Source of the DNA: Phoronis australis
Taxonomy: Eukaryota; Phoronida; Phoronidae
Assembly (NCBI GenBank): GCA_002633005.1
Contig: NMRA01000106.1
Coordinates: 812,696 to 876,695, forward strand
Direction of reading: 5' to 3'
DNA: 64,000 nt
Below, one piece after another: positions 1 to 12,400 of this stretch. Within the stretch, counting starts at the first letter, position 1. The number at the start of each line of letters is the position of its first letter. The notes under the pieces are model-generated. The model was given only the letters and a program-made list of their open reading frames with translations, made no database searches and had not been told where the DNA came from. The position numbers and the translations under genes were made by a program.

Positions 1-373
1 TCCAAATGGGTATTTTAAACAATCTTATGCCTATAGATGGCGCTGGTGGAGAGGTCAGGGACGTACTGTGTCTCAAGTGCAAGCCAATGATAATTGTATT
101 CTTTGTGATTGACTAGAAGACTATGATATGAAATTGACATCTGACAAAGGCCTGTTGCGGTAAGAAACACATCCCTGTCATTCATACTCCACAATTTTCT
201 ATTTTTCAATTATAAATTTAAATGTTATTTTCTTGATGTTTACCTTGTGAATTTTAAGTGTTTTGTGGTCAAGGTTAATTGTTTTAATTTAAGACTGATG
301 ATATAGTTTCCTGACATTATTTCAGACTGTCTCGTACTTAAAGGAAAAATTAATGATTCTTAACATTTTTTAG

Positions 374-454
374 ACCCTGTCAGAATTGAAGAATTTCATG
401 ATAGTCCAGGGAGAGCCTTCAAAGAATCGGCAGAAACTGCTACGAAATCTCAGG
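374..454 (+). CDS. ITPR: ITPR-like exon 1 of window (end of IP3-binding core)
   Basis: Residues 1-27, acceptor ttttttag, donor gtatgt, phase 0 at both ends. Contains NRQKLLR, which aligns with the RERQKLMR segment of vertebrate ITPR1 that carries the IP3 phosphate contacts R504, K508 and R511. The Lys and the last Arg are kept and the first Arg is Lys. Confidence 0.9.
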
Positions 455-3400
455 GTATGTATTAACTTTTTGTGGCAACATGTATGCTAAACCATTGTAC
501 ACTCTTTTGGATTGCCTGGTAAATTTTGTTTTAAAAACGAAGATATTATAACATAAAGCTTCTGTTGCATGCTTGTTATTTTATGTGGAGCACTTGATTT
601 TTTTAAATTTTGACTTGAATTTCATCTATGCACAAATTTTTCGAGATTCTACGTGGAGTACTTATTATTAATTTTGTTTTCAATTTTCTATTTCTGTGTA
701 TTTGTTTTATTTACATTTCGAATGTCTAATTCTGACTCCCATGTCTTCAAATAAAACACTGAATTACTAACTAAGATTTTTTTTCAATCCTTTCTTCCAT
801 TGTAGATTGTGGAATTATTAGTTCAGTTGTTACAACTGCGTTACCGCGGTAACAGTGATGCACATCACATGATCAACATCTTTGTCGAGGCCTACGATAC
901 CTTGTACGCTTATTTGATGGGTGACAGCCGTAAAAATGAACTGTATATTGCCAAGCATATTCCGTTTTTCCAAGCTCAAATCGAATATGCGGTAAGTAAA
1001 TATAAATTGTTTTCTTTGCTGAATGTTTGAACCATTGATTTACCTTAAAGCCTGACAAGCTTAGCCAGTTCAGGCTTGCATGTACATTTTAATCTCTGCA
1101 CACTCTGCATTCTCTGAATACCAGTTTGTTTTATGGAATTTTGGAAAGAAATGCATTGCTGATTTCAGCCCAGTTTTAAGTTGATTTTTACTCATTTTTG
1201 ATTAAAGAAAAGAATGCGTAAAATAAAAACCATTACATTACAGCATCTAATTGAAAAACTTTAAGTCCTAGAACTACTCAACTTTTTTGCTGAAGTTGCT
1301 GTTTGATTGTCATGCTTTGTTTTTTATTGAACTAGAATTTGATTCAAGCTTCCTTCGTGTAATTTATTAGTCACGAAAAACAAACCTTACGAGATTTGTT
1401 ATGATCTGTCCCAGGGTGCTGTTGGTGTCAATGCTGCTCACATGGTTATGGAGCTGATCAAGGACAACAGAAAAATTGTGGACCGCATCACTCACAGTCA
1501 TATTGACAGCTTTGTTAAACTATTGGGCTCAGATAAGGTACTGTCATTTTAGTTTAGTTTAAGGTAATATAGGGACCTAGAAAAATGTTTAGTTTTGGCC
1601 AACTGTGAAACATCATATCTCAGAAGGGGCTGATCGATTTCACATGGAACTTTCAGACATTATGCCTTATGCAATGTGCTCCAAAATGCTGTTATAATAG
1701 GAATTGTTTTTAAAATGTTCCACTTTTGCATGAGAGAATATAAGAAAATAGGAGTTAATGATTTTTACGAAAACGAAACTATAATTTGGAAAACTGTACC
1801 AGAGTTTTTGAGATTTTATCTTGAACATTAAATTATGCAAAATTTGGTCATGTTATTGATCCTGTTGTTTTGCCATGAACACACTTTTCTTTTTTGCTAA
1901 ATTTTACTAAAAAGCATGGTCACGTGAGGTTGTTAAGGCAGATAGTTATAAAGTCAACAATCACATTTTATGGTATTTCTGCTTTTTAGAAAATATATAC
2001 TTTTGGTCTCAAAATTGAATTACATATTTTTATACATATACATACTTGTCAGTAAGGTTGTACGTAATCTCAAGAGGTGTTCTTATTTTCTTAAATTTTG
2101 TAAAAATAAACGTGAGAGACTTTGTTTTGTTGCTGCTTGCTTTTCATTTAAAAGTGGAATGGAGAGCATGATGAACTGTTGCATCAAAAGTGTTAGCAAG
2201 TTAGTGCATCACTGTTTTACGAATTTTGATTTTTAAATTTTAAAGTTATTTCTTTACCCATCATTTCAGTGTTTTTATTTCATTTCATATTCCAGAACTA
2301 TCGTTATCTGGACCTACTCACAGTGTTGTGTGTATGCGACGGAGTCTCCATTCCAGACAATCAGACGTACATTACTAAGAAATGGCTGGAAAGTGGCAAG
2401 GTAATGGCTGTACTATTTCACCGGTGTTAGGTATTTGTAAAAGTTAACTATTGTAATGGGTTCCATTTAAATGATGATTAAATAAAGATCCTTTTTGGAA
2501 CCAAAAAACCGTTACCTTGAGGCAGTCTGTGTACAGCCGTTTCGTCCAACTTGAGGATTCAAGTCCACAGATAACGTTTGAACAGAGGTTTGGACTTGAT
2601 CTCCCTGCAGTGTATTCAGACCTGTTATGGGATTCCCCTCGACATTAGGGAATCTCCCCTGGTTTTTTTATTCCACATCAAAAGAGGGTGCACCTGATGA
2701 TGAACCAAGTCCGTGAGAAACGGACGAAATGCCTGTACACCAATGACGGCTTTTCGTTTCCAAAAGGGATCTTTATTTAATGTTATCAATAATTAACATT
2801 GATTGGTGAGTGATATTAGATCGCATTTCTCCAATGTTTGTTTATTTTGCGAGTACTCAGCATAGTAAGTCACCGTTGTCTTGATAACCATAAGACATTG
2901 GTTGACTTTATAACCAATGACACTAATTACTCCACCTGCAGTCAGGTGTTGCTCTCTTGATAAAGTAAATTTTGAAAAATGTATCGAGATTAATAGATAA
3001 GTTTTTATTCACACTAGATGATTCTTTTTGTAGAATGAATTAAGAAATTATTATTAAGTTTGTGTTTGAAGTAATTTTTAATTTCACAGTTGTAATGCTC
3101 AGTAATGAAAAAGGAAAGAGTGAAGGATCTGTTATTTTCTCTATTTTTATTTCCAGAGTGCTGTTTTCTATACTGACCTGGGTCAAAAGTTACAAAAAGA
3201 CCCGGCACTTAAATCGAAGGCGTCCATGTTTGAGTCCAATGTTGTCTACGTTTGTACGAACAATAGCAAGCAACGCCATTGGGTAGCTTTGCACGATTTT
3301 GCTCAAGAGGTAAGTTTTGTTGTTTGTGATTGTTGATGCACACATAGTAGTAAGAGTTAAGGGTATGGATGACCTTACTGTCAGCTCAAATATCTCACTA

Positions 3401-6400
3401 ATCATGAATTTTAATTTGGTAAAGTTATACATTTTCTGAATGTAGAAAGCATGTACAATTTGAATTTTGATTATTTCCAATATGTCATTAATTGGATCAT
3501 ATGACCATGTCTTTTTAGCAAAATGTAGCAAAAAGAAAGGTTCAGTAATTGCTAAACAACTGTATCAATAAGTGAAATTTTATTCAATATAAATGTTCAA
3601 GATATAAGAAAAACGCTTTAACAATTTTCTAAAGTATCTTTTTGTATTTATTCATTTCATGCAACTTTTTATGAAAATGATAGAAGTCTTATTTTTTGAT
3701 AGTCCTTATGCTAAAGTGGAACATATTGAAAACAATTCCAATTTGAGAAAAAAAGTGCATAATGCACAGAATGGGACAGTTTCATATAAATGCAATCAGC
3801 AATTATAGATGTTCCGAAGTTAGCCTAATTTAGACAGTTTTGTAGGGTGTTTCATAACCTTAATGTTTTTAAGTGTTTTGGTGTGTACAAGGTACGCTTA
3901 AATGCACATTTTGACTTTGCACTATTGAGAGCTGTAAAGGATGTCTTTGGTGCTTGGCACAATCTAGCCTTGCTTTTATTTAGTAATTGACCTATCGTCA
4001 AGACTTTGAGTGACGTCTTAAGAGACCAATCAGAATGCAACATTCTTGACACATGCCATTTTACCCAACAAACAACACGTTGCCGCGTAAAACTTATCGT
4101 TTGTTTGTCGACAGTTCGCAAGGAGGCGGAGCTTGCAATAGGTCAATTGGCACAATCTAGCATTGCTATTATTTAGTACTTGGCACAATCTAGCCTTGCT
4201 ATTATTTAGTGCTTTACACAATCTATCATTCCCATTATTTAGGGCTTGGTGTATGTGAATAAAGGTCTCACGTGAATAAGTTGTGTATCATGCATCAGTT
4301 GACTTCACATTGCAGTTTGTTAAAAAATCTTAACCAGAGCCTTTGAGGAAGTAATCAACAACTTCATGGCCCTAATTGTTCAACCAATTGAGGTATAAGA
4401 TGTTGCAAAAATAGATACCAGTTGGTGTATTTGTAAACAATGTCCTGTTTGTCTGGACAATGTTCTGTTTGTCTGGACAATGCCTGTTCCATGTGACTGT
4501 AACAAAGTTAGTTCAGACGTTTTTCTGTGCTTCAGTCTTTCATAAGGATGGAACTTGCTGCATCAAGTACTCCAACATCGGCAAAACATAGTAAACCATC
4601 CAACGTGGTCACAAGTAAAATAACCATGGATGTAAGAGCTCATTTGCTCATACTCTTGTTTGGAGTTTCCTCACGTAACATTCTATTTCGCAGTTAGTTA
4701 AAGAAATTTTAGTGATTTCTACCTGATGGGTCAAGTAAATTTTGGATAGTTTCTAATATCTAAAGGAATGCAGTTTTAATGAATTGAAATTAATTCACTA
4801 GCAGGAGCTTGCTTTTGTTTATCAAGGCGGCTACTAAACAGGCTTCCATCCTAGAACAAAACTTGTGATTTGGATCACTTACCAGGGTGTGATTGGTGTC
4901 AACTCGTTCGTTACTCAAATGAGAAGCGATTTCTGAGTTTGCAAAGAAGTGACAGTTCGTTGTTTGTTGACACCATGCTCGGTGCATAACTTGACACGCT
5001 GTAACAAGTTAAATTGTTGAACCTGGTCTCAAGTAATAATGAACTGTCAATTCTTTCAAATCCCTAAAACCCCGTACAATTTGACTGAGGAACTTTTTTA
5101 AGACTGATTTATAGAGGTAGGTGGTCTAAATCATTAGTTTTTGTGGTGGAAGACGGGTTTATACAGTCATGCTTTAAGTTCCTGTTTCTAGTAAGACCAT
5201 TGTCAGGCAAGCCTTGAATTGAAATTTTCCTCCTTCAAAATGTTTGCTTTTCCCATCAGAAAATGGTTTACGTCTTATTAAAAATGTGTCTTCATAGAAG
5301 TGTTCTTTGAGGATATGATGCTGGTTTCCTTTGGCTACCAATAGATGTCCTCGCTGTAACCAGTCTGTTACATTTTTCCTATGGTTAATGTTTATCAAAA
5401 TTGCAGTATGTTGCAAATTCTGTTTGATAATCACATGGTACACTGAATTTATGTTGTGGTACTGAAGTATTGTTTCTTTCTAAGACTTGCTCCTTGGGAC
5501 TTTTTAAACATCTCTTCTTATGACTAGTCTTCTCTTGTGTAAATGTGCTTTCTTGTAATTTTTTATTGCTGTTTTAAACATTTTTTTCTGTATGCTGAAT
5601 TGCTATGCTTCACTGTTGTGTGTATTTTGTGCATTCTTGGTTTTAATTGAAATATACTTGTTATTAATTGTTTTTATTATTTCATTTTTAAACATAAAAT
5701 CATTCAAGGGCTTATTTTTTCAAAGTCCATCCGCTAATTTGCAGACACATTATTGTGAAAAATGACTTTACAGTTATATTAGAGCAATAGTCTTTATGCT
5801 GTAATACTAGTAGTATTTGCCTGCTTAGTATCATTATTTGTTTATCATATAATTGTTCACGAAATATAATTTGTTTCAGATTGAAATTAAAGCACACACA
5901 CACACGCACACACACACACACACACAATATGACTTATGTGGATGTAGAATATTTTCATTTGCTCTGTCTGTCTTATTTTTTATTTGCAACTGTTTTATTT
6001 TACTGAAGTGCTGAGTGAATATGCTGAGTCTACTTGATGTGAATTTTGTGTCTGTGACACTCAAGTCTACTATCACATACTGATGTTTTTGTTTTCTAAT
6101 TTTTTCTTTTTGAATTTGTAGAAAGCAGGCAAAGAAGATGAAGAATTCATGTTTTTGACCCACCAACTGGACTTGTTCCAGAAGCTGTGTTATGTAAGTG
6201 TGATTAATTGACATGAAATTTAAACGTGGCGGATTTTATAGGAAGTGGCTGGAAGTTGAAAATAATTGAGGGGACTCAAACATTTTTAACCTCATATGTC
6301 TGATCTTGAGTTGCCATTGCTTGCTCTACACTTCCTACAGCCCAGGAATAGTGCTTAAAGGACCAGCTAGTGGCAACAATTTGTGGATTATCTCAAGCGG

Positions 6401-9400
6401 TGTTTTGATTACTAAATCTGCTTTCTCTGTAAATCACTGCCTTGTTTGGTGGAAAATTCTTTTAAAATAATTGTCAATAGTAATTCAAGATCAAATGTCT
6501 TACCTGCCATCAGATGTCAAGATTTTCCTCTTTCTCAAGGGTATTGTTGTCACACCCCTCTGGGAATGTTAGGTCGGACTTTTAATGGCAGGTTTTTTAT
6601 TAATACAAATCTTAATTGAATGATTATCTCATTATTTCAGGGGAGGAATAACTATGCTATTGATGTGATCACAAAGAAGCTTGGCTACCTCACATGGGAG
6701 GAAGCATTCCTCTGTCTTACCAATGAACAACTTCCTGATGAACTGAGAGCCAAGTATTGCTCCCTTATCATTGGTGAGTTTATATTTCATTTACGTATTG
6801 CCAGCTTTCCATTGGTGAGTTGAGAAGTCATTTACATATTTGCAATCTGTTATTGGTGAGTTTACAGCTCGTTTGCATACTGCCAGCTTAGTTCTGGTGA
6901 GTCCAGAAAGCTGAGTTATATATTTTCAGAGGCTCATTCAGTGACATTAAAAATCTTGGCTAAAACAGTAGAATTATTAGTGTTCCAGGTGCAACATACC
7001 AATTTTAGCCCTTAATTCATCAGTGGAGCGTAGCCGTCCAGTCTGAATCATTTTCAGTAGTAGCCACTTTGCTAGGGAGGACTGGAGTTACATGAACGTG
7101 ATGCTGTGTGATTTTGCGTGATCTCATCAAACTTGTAAGACACTTGCCTTTTCGATCACACCCTATCTTATTGTAGTGTTATGTTACCAGTGTGATGTCA
7201 TATTGTAGTGTTATGTTACCAGTGTGATGTCATATTGTAGTGTTATGTTACCAGTGTGATGTCATATTGTCATGTTATGTTACCAGTGTGATGTAATATT
7301 GTAGTGTTATGTTACCAGTGTGATGTCATATTGTCATGTTATGTTACTAGTGTGATGTCATATTGTTGTGTTATATTACCAGTGTGATGCCATATTGTCT
7401 TGTTATGTTACCAGTGTGATGTCATATTCTTCCCTTCAGGTATGTTTGTGGATGTTGGAGTCAACACCTCCATTCTTGACCACATTAATTTAACCTACAT
7501 CTACGAGGACATACAGACTGGGCCTGCTGGGGGCATTGAGAACCGCATGATGGAAGCAGATCAGGTGAGGAGACATAGTGCATATTGTATGTAGGGAGGG
7601 ATTGGTTGACTTTAATGATTGCTTTTATGGGTTGATGTTCATGAAAAGGCCAGTAACCCAACTTAGGACTGTCTAGCAACTGTCATTTGTTTGCAATTTG
7701 TTGACTCTGAGAAAAGTACATTTTGATCTGAATTTAAGAGCAAACAAAGCTTGGTTTCACATTATCTGAATTGGATTGTGATGAGAGCTTGAAATTTATC
7801 CTCTATGCCATTTTTCGAAGGTGTGGACAAATGTTACTCAGTCTATATAGTTACTGTGTTGCTGAGTAGAATGACGTAAAATATTGCCAACTGTCGTTGT
7901 GATTAATATCTGTTTGAACTGTTTGACAATTAATTTCCTTTTAGCAAACTCCTCGAAGCTCTGAAACAATGGCGTACTTCCCACAGTTAAGTGATTGGAT
8001 TGCTGGCTTCCTGGATTCTAATAAGGACATGACGGCAGCCTTGATTGGTCATAACATGCTCGTTGAACAGGTAAGCACAAAGCCAAGCGCAAAGACACAC
8101 CCATTGCACAAGTATGCAGGTGATTAACATCGTCTTTAACTTGAGATATTGCGAGGATTTAGACTTTACTCTACACCTCCTGCTTTTGAAGATGTGTCAA
8201 TATGAGTTGAAACAATTATTCTGAGATAAATTAACTAACTAAAAACATAGGAGAACTGAATTCTTGATTATCTTGTGGAAAATTAGACATTAGAAAATTT
8301 CTATTTGTTGCCAGATAGTGAATCAGTGCATGAGGAAGGCAGCTCTTTCAATATGCTTGTTTTGAACAAGTTTGCTATTTGCAGGTGTTGCGACTGGTTC
8401 ACTACCTGGTTAAATATGGTTACTATGGAAAGACAGAGGACATCAAGAAACTGCTTCCTCCGTTACTAAGTTTGTTGGATGGAAGAAATGACAAGCCATA
8501 CCCCAGAACTGGCCGTGAAGGTGAGAGCTTATACCTGAAATTATGCCTTGTCATAAATGTGCGTGATTGTTTTTCATTATTGTAATTCAAATACTTAAAA
8601 TAAAATGGATGTGGTAGATATTTTATGATGTTTTAGAAAAAACGTTTAAGTGGAAGCCAGTTTTCAACATGGGTGCCACTAACCATGCAAACTTCTCCTG
8701 TCTATAATGCTCATTTATCATTTTGCTTGTTTTTAGGCCCAGAGTTTCAGCAAGTACTGAACCACTACCGTACAGTGGGCAGATATCAACAGTCACCAGA
8801 AACCAAAGCAATAGTGGATGCCAAGCACCAAGCCATGGAGGTTTTGGATCTGTTTCTCAACTTCAGATTCAACACAAGGCTTGAGGTATGTCAGTCATGA
8901 GTGACTATGTGTGCATTGCGTAGTACTTACATGCATGCTTTGTAGCCCTACACACATGCACACATGCCACGCTTGCATATCAAATACAGTTTATACAATC
9001 TACATGAAGACATACACACATAAATACATGCATACACACACCTCATATCATAACATAAGTTTTCAAATCATCTTTTTCATTATAAAATCAGAATGTCAAT
9101 TTATACAAAGTCTTTTTGGAGCTTAGCAATTGTGTGCAGTGCCTCAGGCTAGTTGATATGAAATTCTGTAATCAGTGATTTTTGTTGAAGAGCTTTCAAA
9201 GTGGTGGTTTAGACTGTTTGGTCATTTGACCTTGTGGCATGTTGGTACATAATTATATGCATTTCAATTCTAATAGTTCAGTTGTTGGTGAAATTGTCAT
9301 GGCATGGTTTTAAAAAATCAATCCTTTCTCATGGAATGAGACTCTGGTTGCAGATCAAGCTGTATTGTTTTCAAACATCAGTCATACTGCATTATCTGTG

Positions 9401-12400
9401 TTACTTTGTTGACAGCGTTTTGTGAGCATGTTTAAAGAAGTCCACCACCAAGCCCAGCAGGGTGTGTCCACTCCCGACACTGCCCACCTGTTGTATGGCA
9501 CTTATGAACTGGACACCATACCGCAGTAAGTGGATGTTAACAATGAGTGATAACGAGGTTGAAAGGTCAACAAATGTTGTGCAAAGGTTATTGTCATTGG
9601 TCACTTAATGCTGGAGAGATCACAGGATTTTAGTATTATAAAGATAAAAAAATGCTGGATTGGATGCCAGAACTAAGTAATAATGAACTTTTCCTTTTGG
9701 AATTGTTGAGAAGTTGTAGGACGTTGAATTCAATTTTGATTTGCCTTTCATGATTTATAGTTGGAAATTGTATCACTGAGTGGTAAGATGTGTGGTTTTT
9801 AGGATGTGACAGTCGTATTCTGACACCTGGATCTATAATCTGTACCCAATCTATTGCACCTTGTTTTTATGCTCATCATGTTAAGGATTAATTTCTTTGT
9901 CAGCCAAGTAACAAAGCAAATTATCTAGGCTATGGAGATGTAAACTTTACTGTGAGACAGTAAATGATTTCTTTGCTTAATTTCAGTGCTGATAAAGCTG
10001 CTCTCAGAACACTGACAGACATATTTGAGGAGTCCAACTATTTCAAGGGTTTGGCATTAGAGGATATTTTGGTGGTAAGTTTCAATGTTTCAATATTTTT
10101 TCAATGTCTTTGTTATGCAATACATACGATGGCAAGGATCAAAAAGCATTTATTTTAGAGTTCTTATAATTCTTTTTTAGAGTTGACTATTGTGGAAATC
10201 CTCACTCTTGTCCATTATTAATATTATAACTTCACTCAGACAAACATTTTTACTGTGTCTCTAGTTTGCACATGCTTAGTTCCTGGCATTTTGAAAAGTT
10301 CAAAATCTGCTTTTAATTAGGTTATTTCGTCAGTAGTTTGCAGAGTGCTGATGTTTATAATATTTTTAGCCTTGAAAGTCAGCGCTCCTATTGGCCAGTC
10401 TGCCATTTTGGAACAGGGACTATGATTCACCTTTTACATTGCCACTCCTTTTTAAAAGTAACTTCACTAAAGAGCAGTCAAATTATCATAGAACAGAATT
10501 GTTACATAATTTCCATGAACTACTCCTTTCAGGACTTATCCCAGTACCAATACAATAAGATGATTACCCAGTCGATGGCGCTGTTAAACAGGTTTTATTC
10601 AGCCCATGATAACTTGTTCAAAAGAGCCGTGCAGGCACAGGTGAGAGAGACAGAAACATAAAATCATTCTCTTCAATCAGCGCTTCACGCAGTGGCAACA
10701 TATTCTGCACTCATATTTCAAGATTTAGACTCCTAAAAAGTGACGATGAAAAAAGAAAACGAATGAGGCCAATTTCCTACTCATATTTTACATTTTTACT
10801 TTATGAATGTATTTTCAAGTGTTAACTCTGTCAAGTCATCCCCTCCTTGTAATGGAAAATTTTTACCATTCATTAATTACCTAGTCACATCTTCAGTGTG
10901 TAGTGTATTGTAGTGATACAGGTTTGTGAAACATAATGTATAAGTTGTTGGCAATTTCTTGCAGGCAGCAAACATACTTTTCTTATGTCTGCAATCTGCA
11001 CTCCTTTGATCGAGGCAAATTGAATCTGTGACTCTGATTTACTGATCTATAGTTTAATTTAAATTTCATTGTTTTGTAAGTTTTAATGATTTTTTTGTTT
11101 TGTCATTTTGTGTCAATTTGTTTTTAACGAATTAAAATGATCACTATTTGTTCATGGTAAATGTCCGCATTATGCGGGAATTGAAAGCTTTGTTGCTTTC
11201 AATAGTTTCCATGCAAAGGGCATAGCCATCAGTTGGATAGGTTGCTTGTTTTTGACAAACTGGATATTTCCTTGCTGGATGCTCTTGCCCGTAGCATTAT
11301 AATGTTGACCTGTTTTTCAGGTTCTTGTGACGGATACGTCATGTGCAGTACTGGGGGAGCTCCGTAGAATGCTGCCAAATCTCCGTCGATTGGCTGGCAG
11401 CAAGCTGAATGATGAGCAGGCCAAGGACATGGCATATATCCTGGATAAAATGAATAGGTGTGTGCCGTGAGACTTGTTACCTTGGTATAGGTGTTGAGAA
11501 GCAATAAGATATTGATCTTAAAGAGCATACCATCACTTGCCATGCATCTTAGTATTGACAAAATGGACACAATTTTAATGCAATATAGAGCTATAAAAGT
11601 CCTGATTTTTAAGTGAGTTTCTTAAAATTTCTCCCAAAACATTCATGGCATAAGACTGCTTCAGAAATTTCTGGCGTTGATAGCATTCTGTAAGTTGTTG
11701 GCTTTGTTACGTGATATGTTGTCTGCTTCTCTTTCCAGTTTTTGTTGTCTGGCGGATGAGCCGCAGGAGCCTCACCCGATGGGCCAAAGCATATTGTACA
11801 ATCACGAGATACTCTCTGATATATTTGATATTATATCACAGGATATTGACATTAGGTTACTGGTGAGTATGTTACTGATATTTTGCCACCTAATTTCTTG
11901 TAACTCTAAATCTTCCAAAAGTTAAAAGCCCCGGAGTTGATTTTTTTCCAGTTTGTGCACTTGACCCTTACTTGCACTTCTTTTTACTTGGACAAAATCA
12001 CAATCCTGCAGATCTGATTTCTCTGCGTTTTACTGTAAAAATTTTTGCATGCAGAACTACACTATTGTATTCAAATTTATTCCTTTGTAAGTTTTTGTAC
12101 GTTTACTTAAAAACGACTTGTTTTAGTTATTTATAGGCATGTTATAAAATGCTCATCATACATTTAACTGTTGTCCCAAATCACCAGAGTGCACTGTAGC
12201 GCCATCTGTTGTAGGATCAATACCGCGGTGTGCAGATGATCTTCCAGAAGTGCTTCCAGTTACTCCAGGTGATGGCTCGTGGTAACGAGGTCGTTCAACA
12301 ACGGCTCTTTGACAGGCTAGACTCACTGCTGCAGGTGGAGGGCGCAGAACCTGAAATGGCTGACGCAATCACTGAGGTATGTGACAGTAGATGCTTCTGC

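Larger units (their letters stand above)
3310..6121 (+). other. Large repeat-rich intron between ITPR-like exons 5 and 6
   Basis: A 2.8-kb intron with an inverted family A copy, a TIR element inside a tandem repeat, a 24-bp duplication near 4441-4490 and a CA microsatellite. No further exon seen. Confidence 0.7.

Noticed and set aside
5876-6214. 112-residue minus-strand ORF
   Set aside because: Antisense to exon 6 and ending in the CA microsatellite (CVCVCV run).
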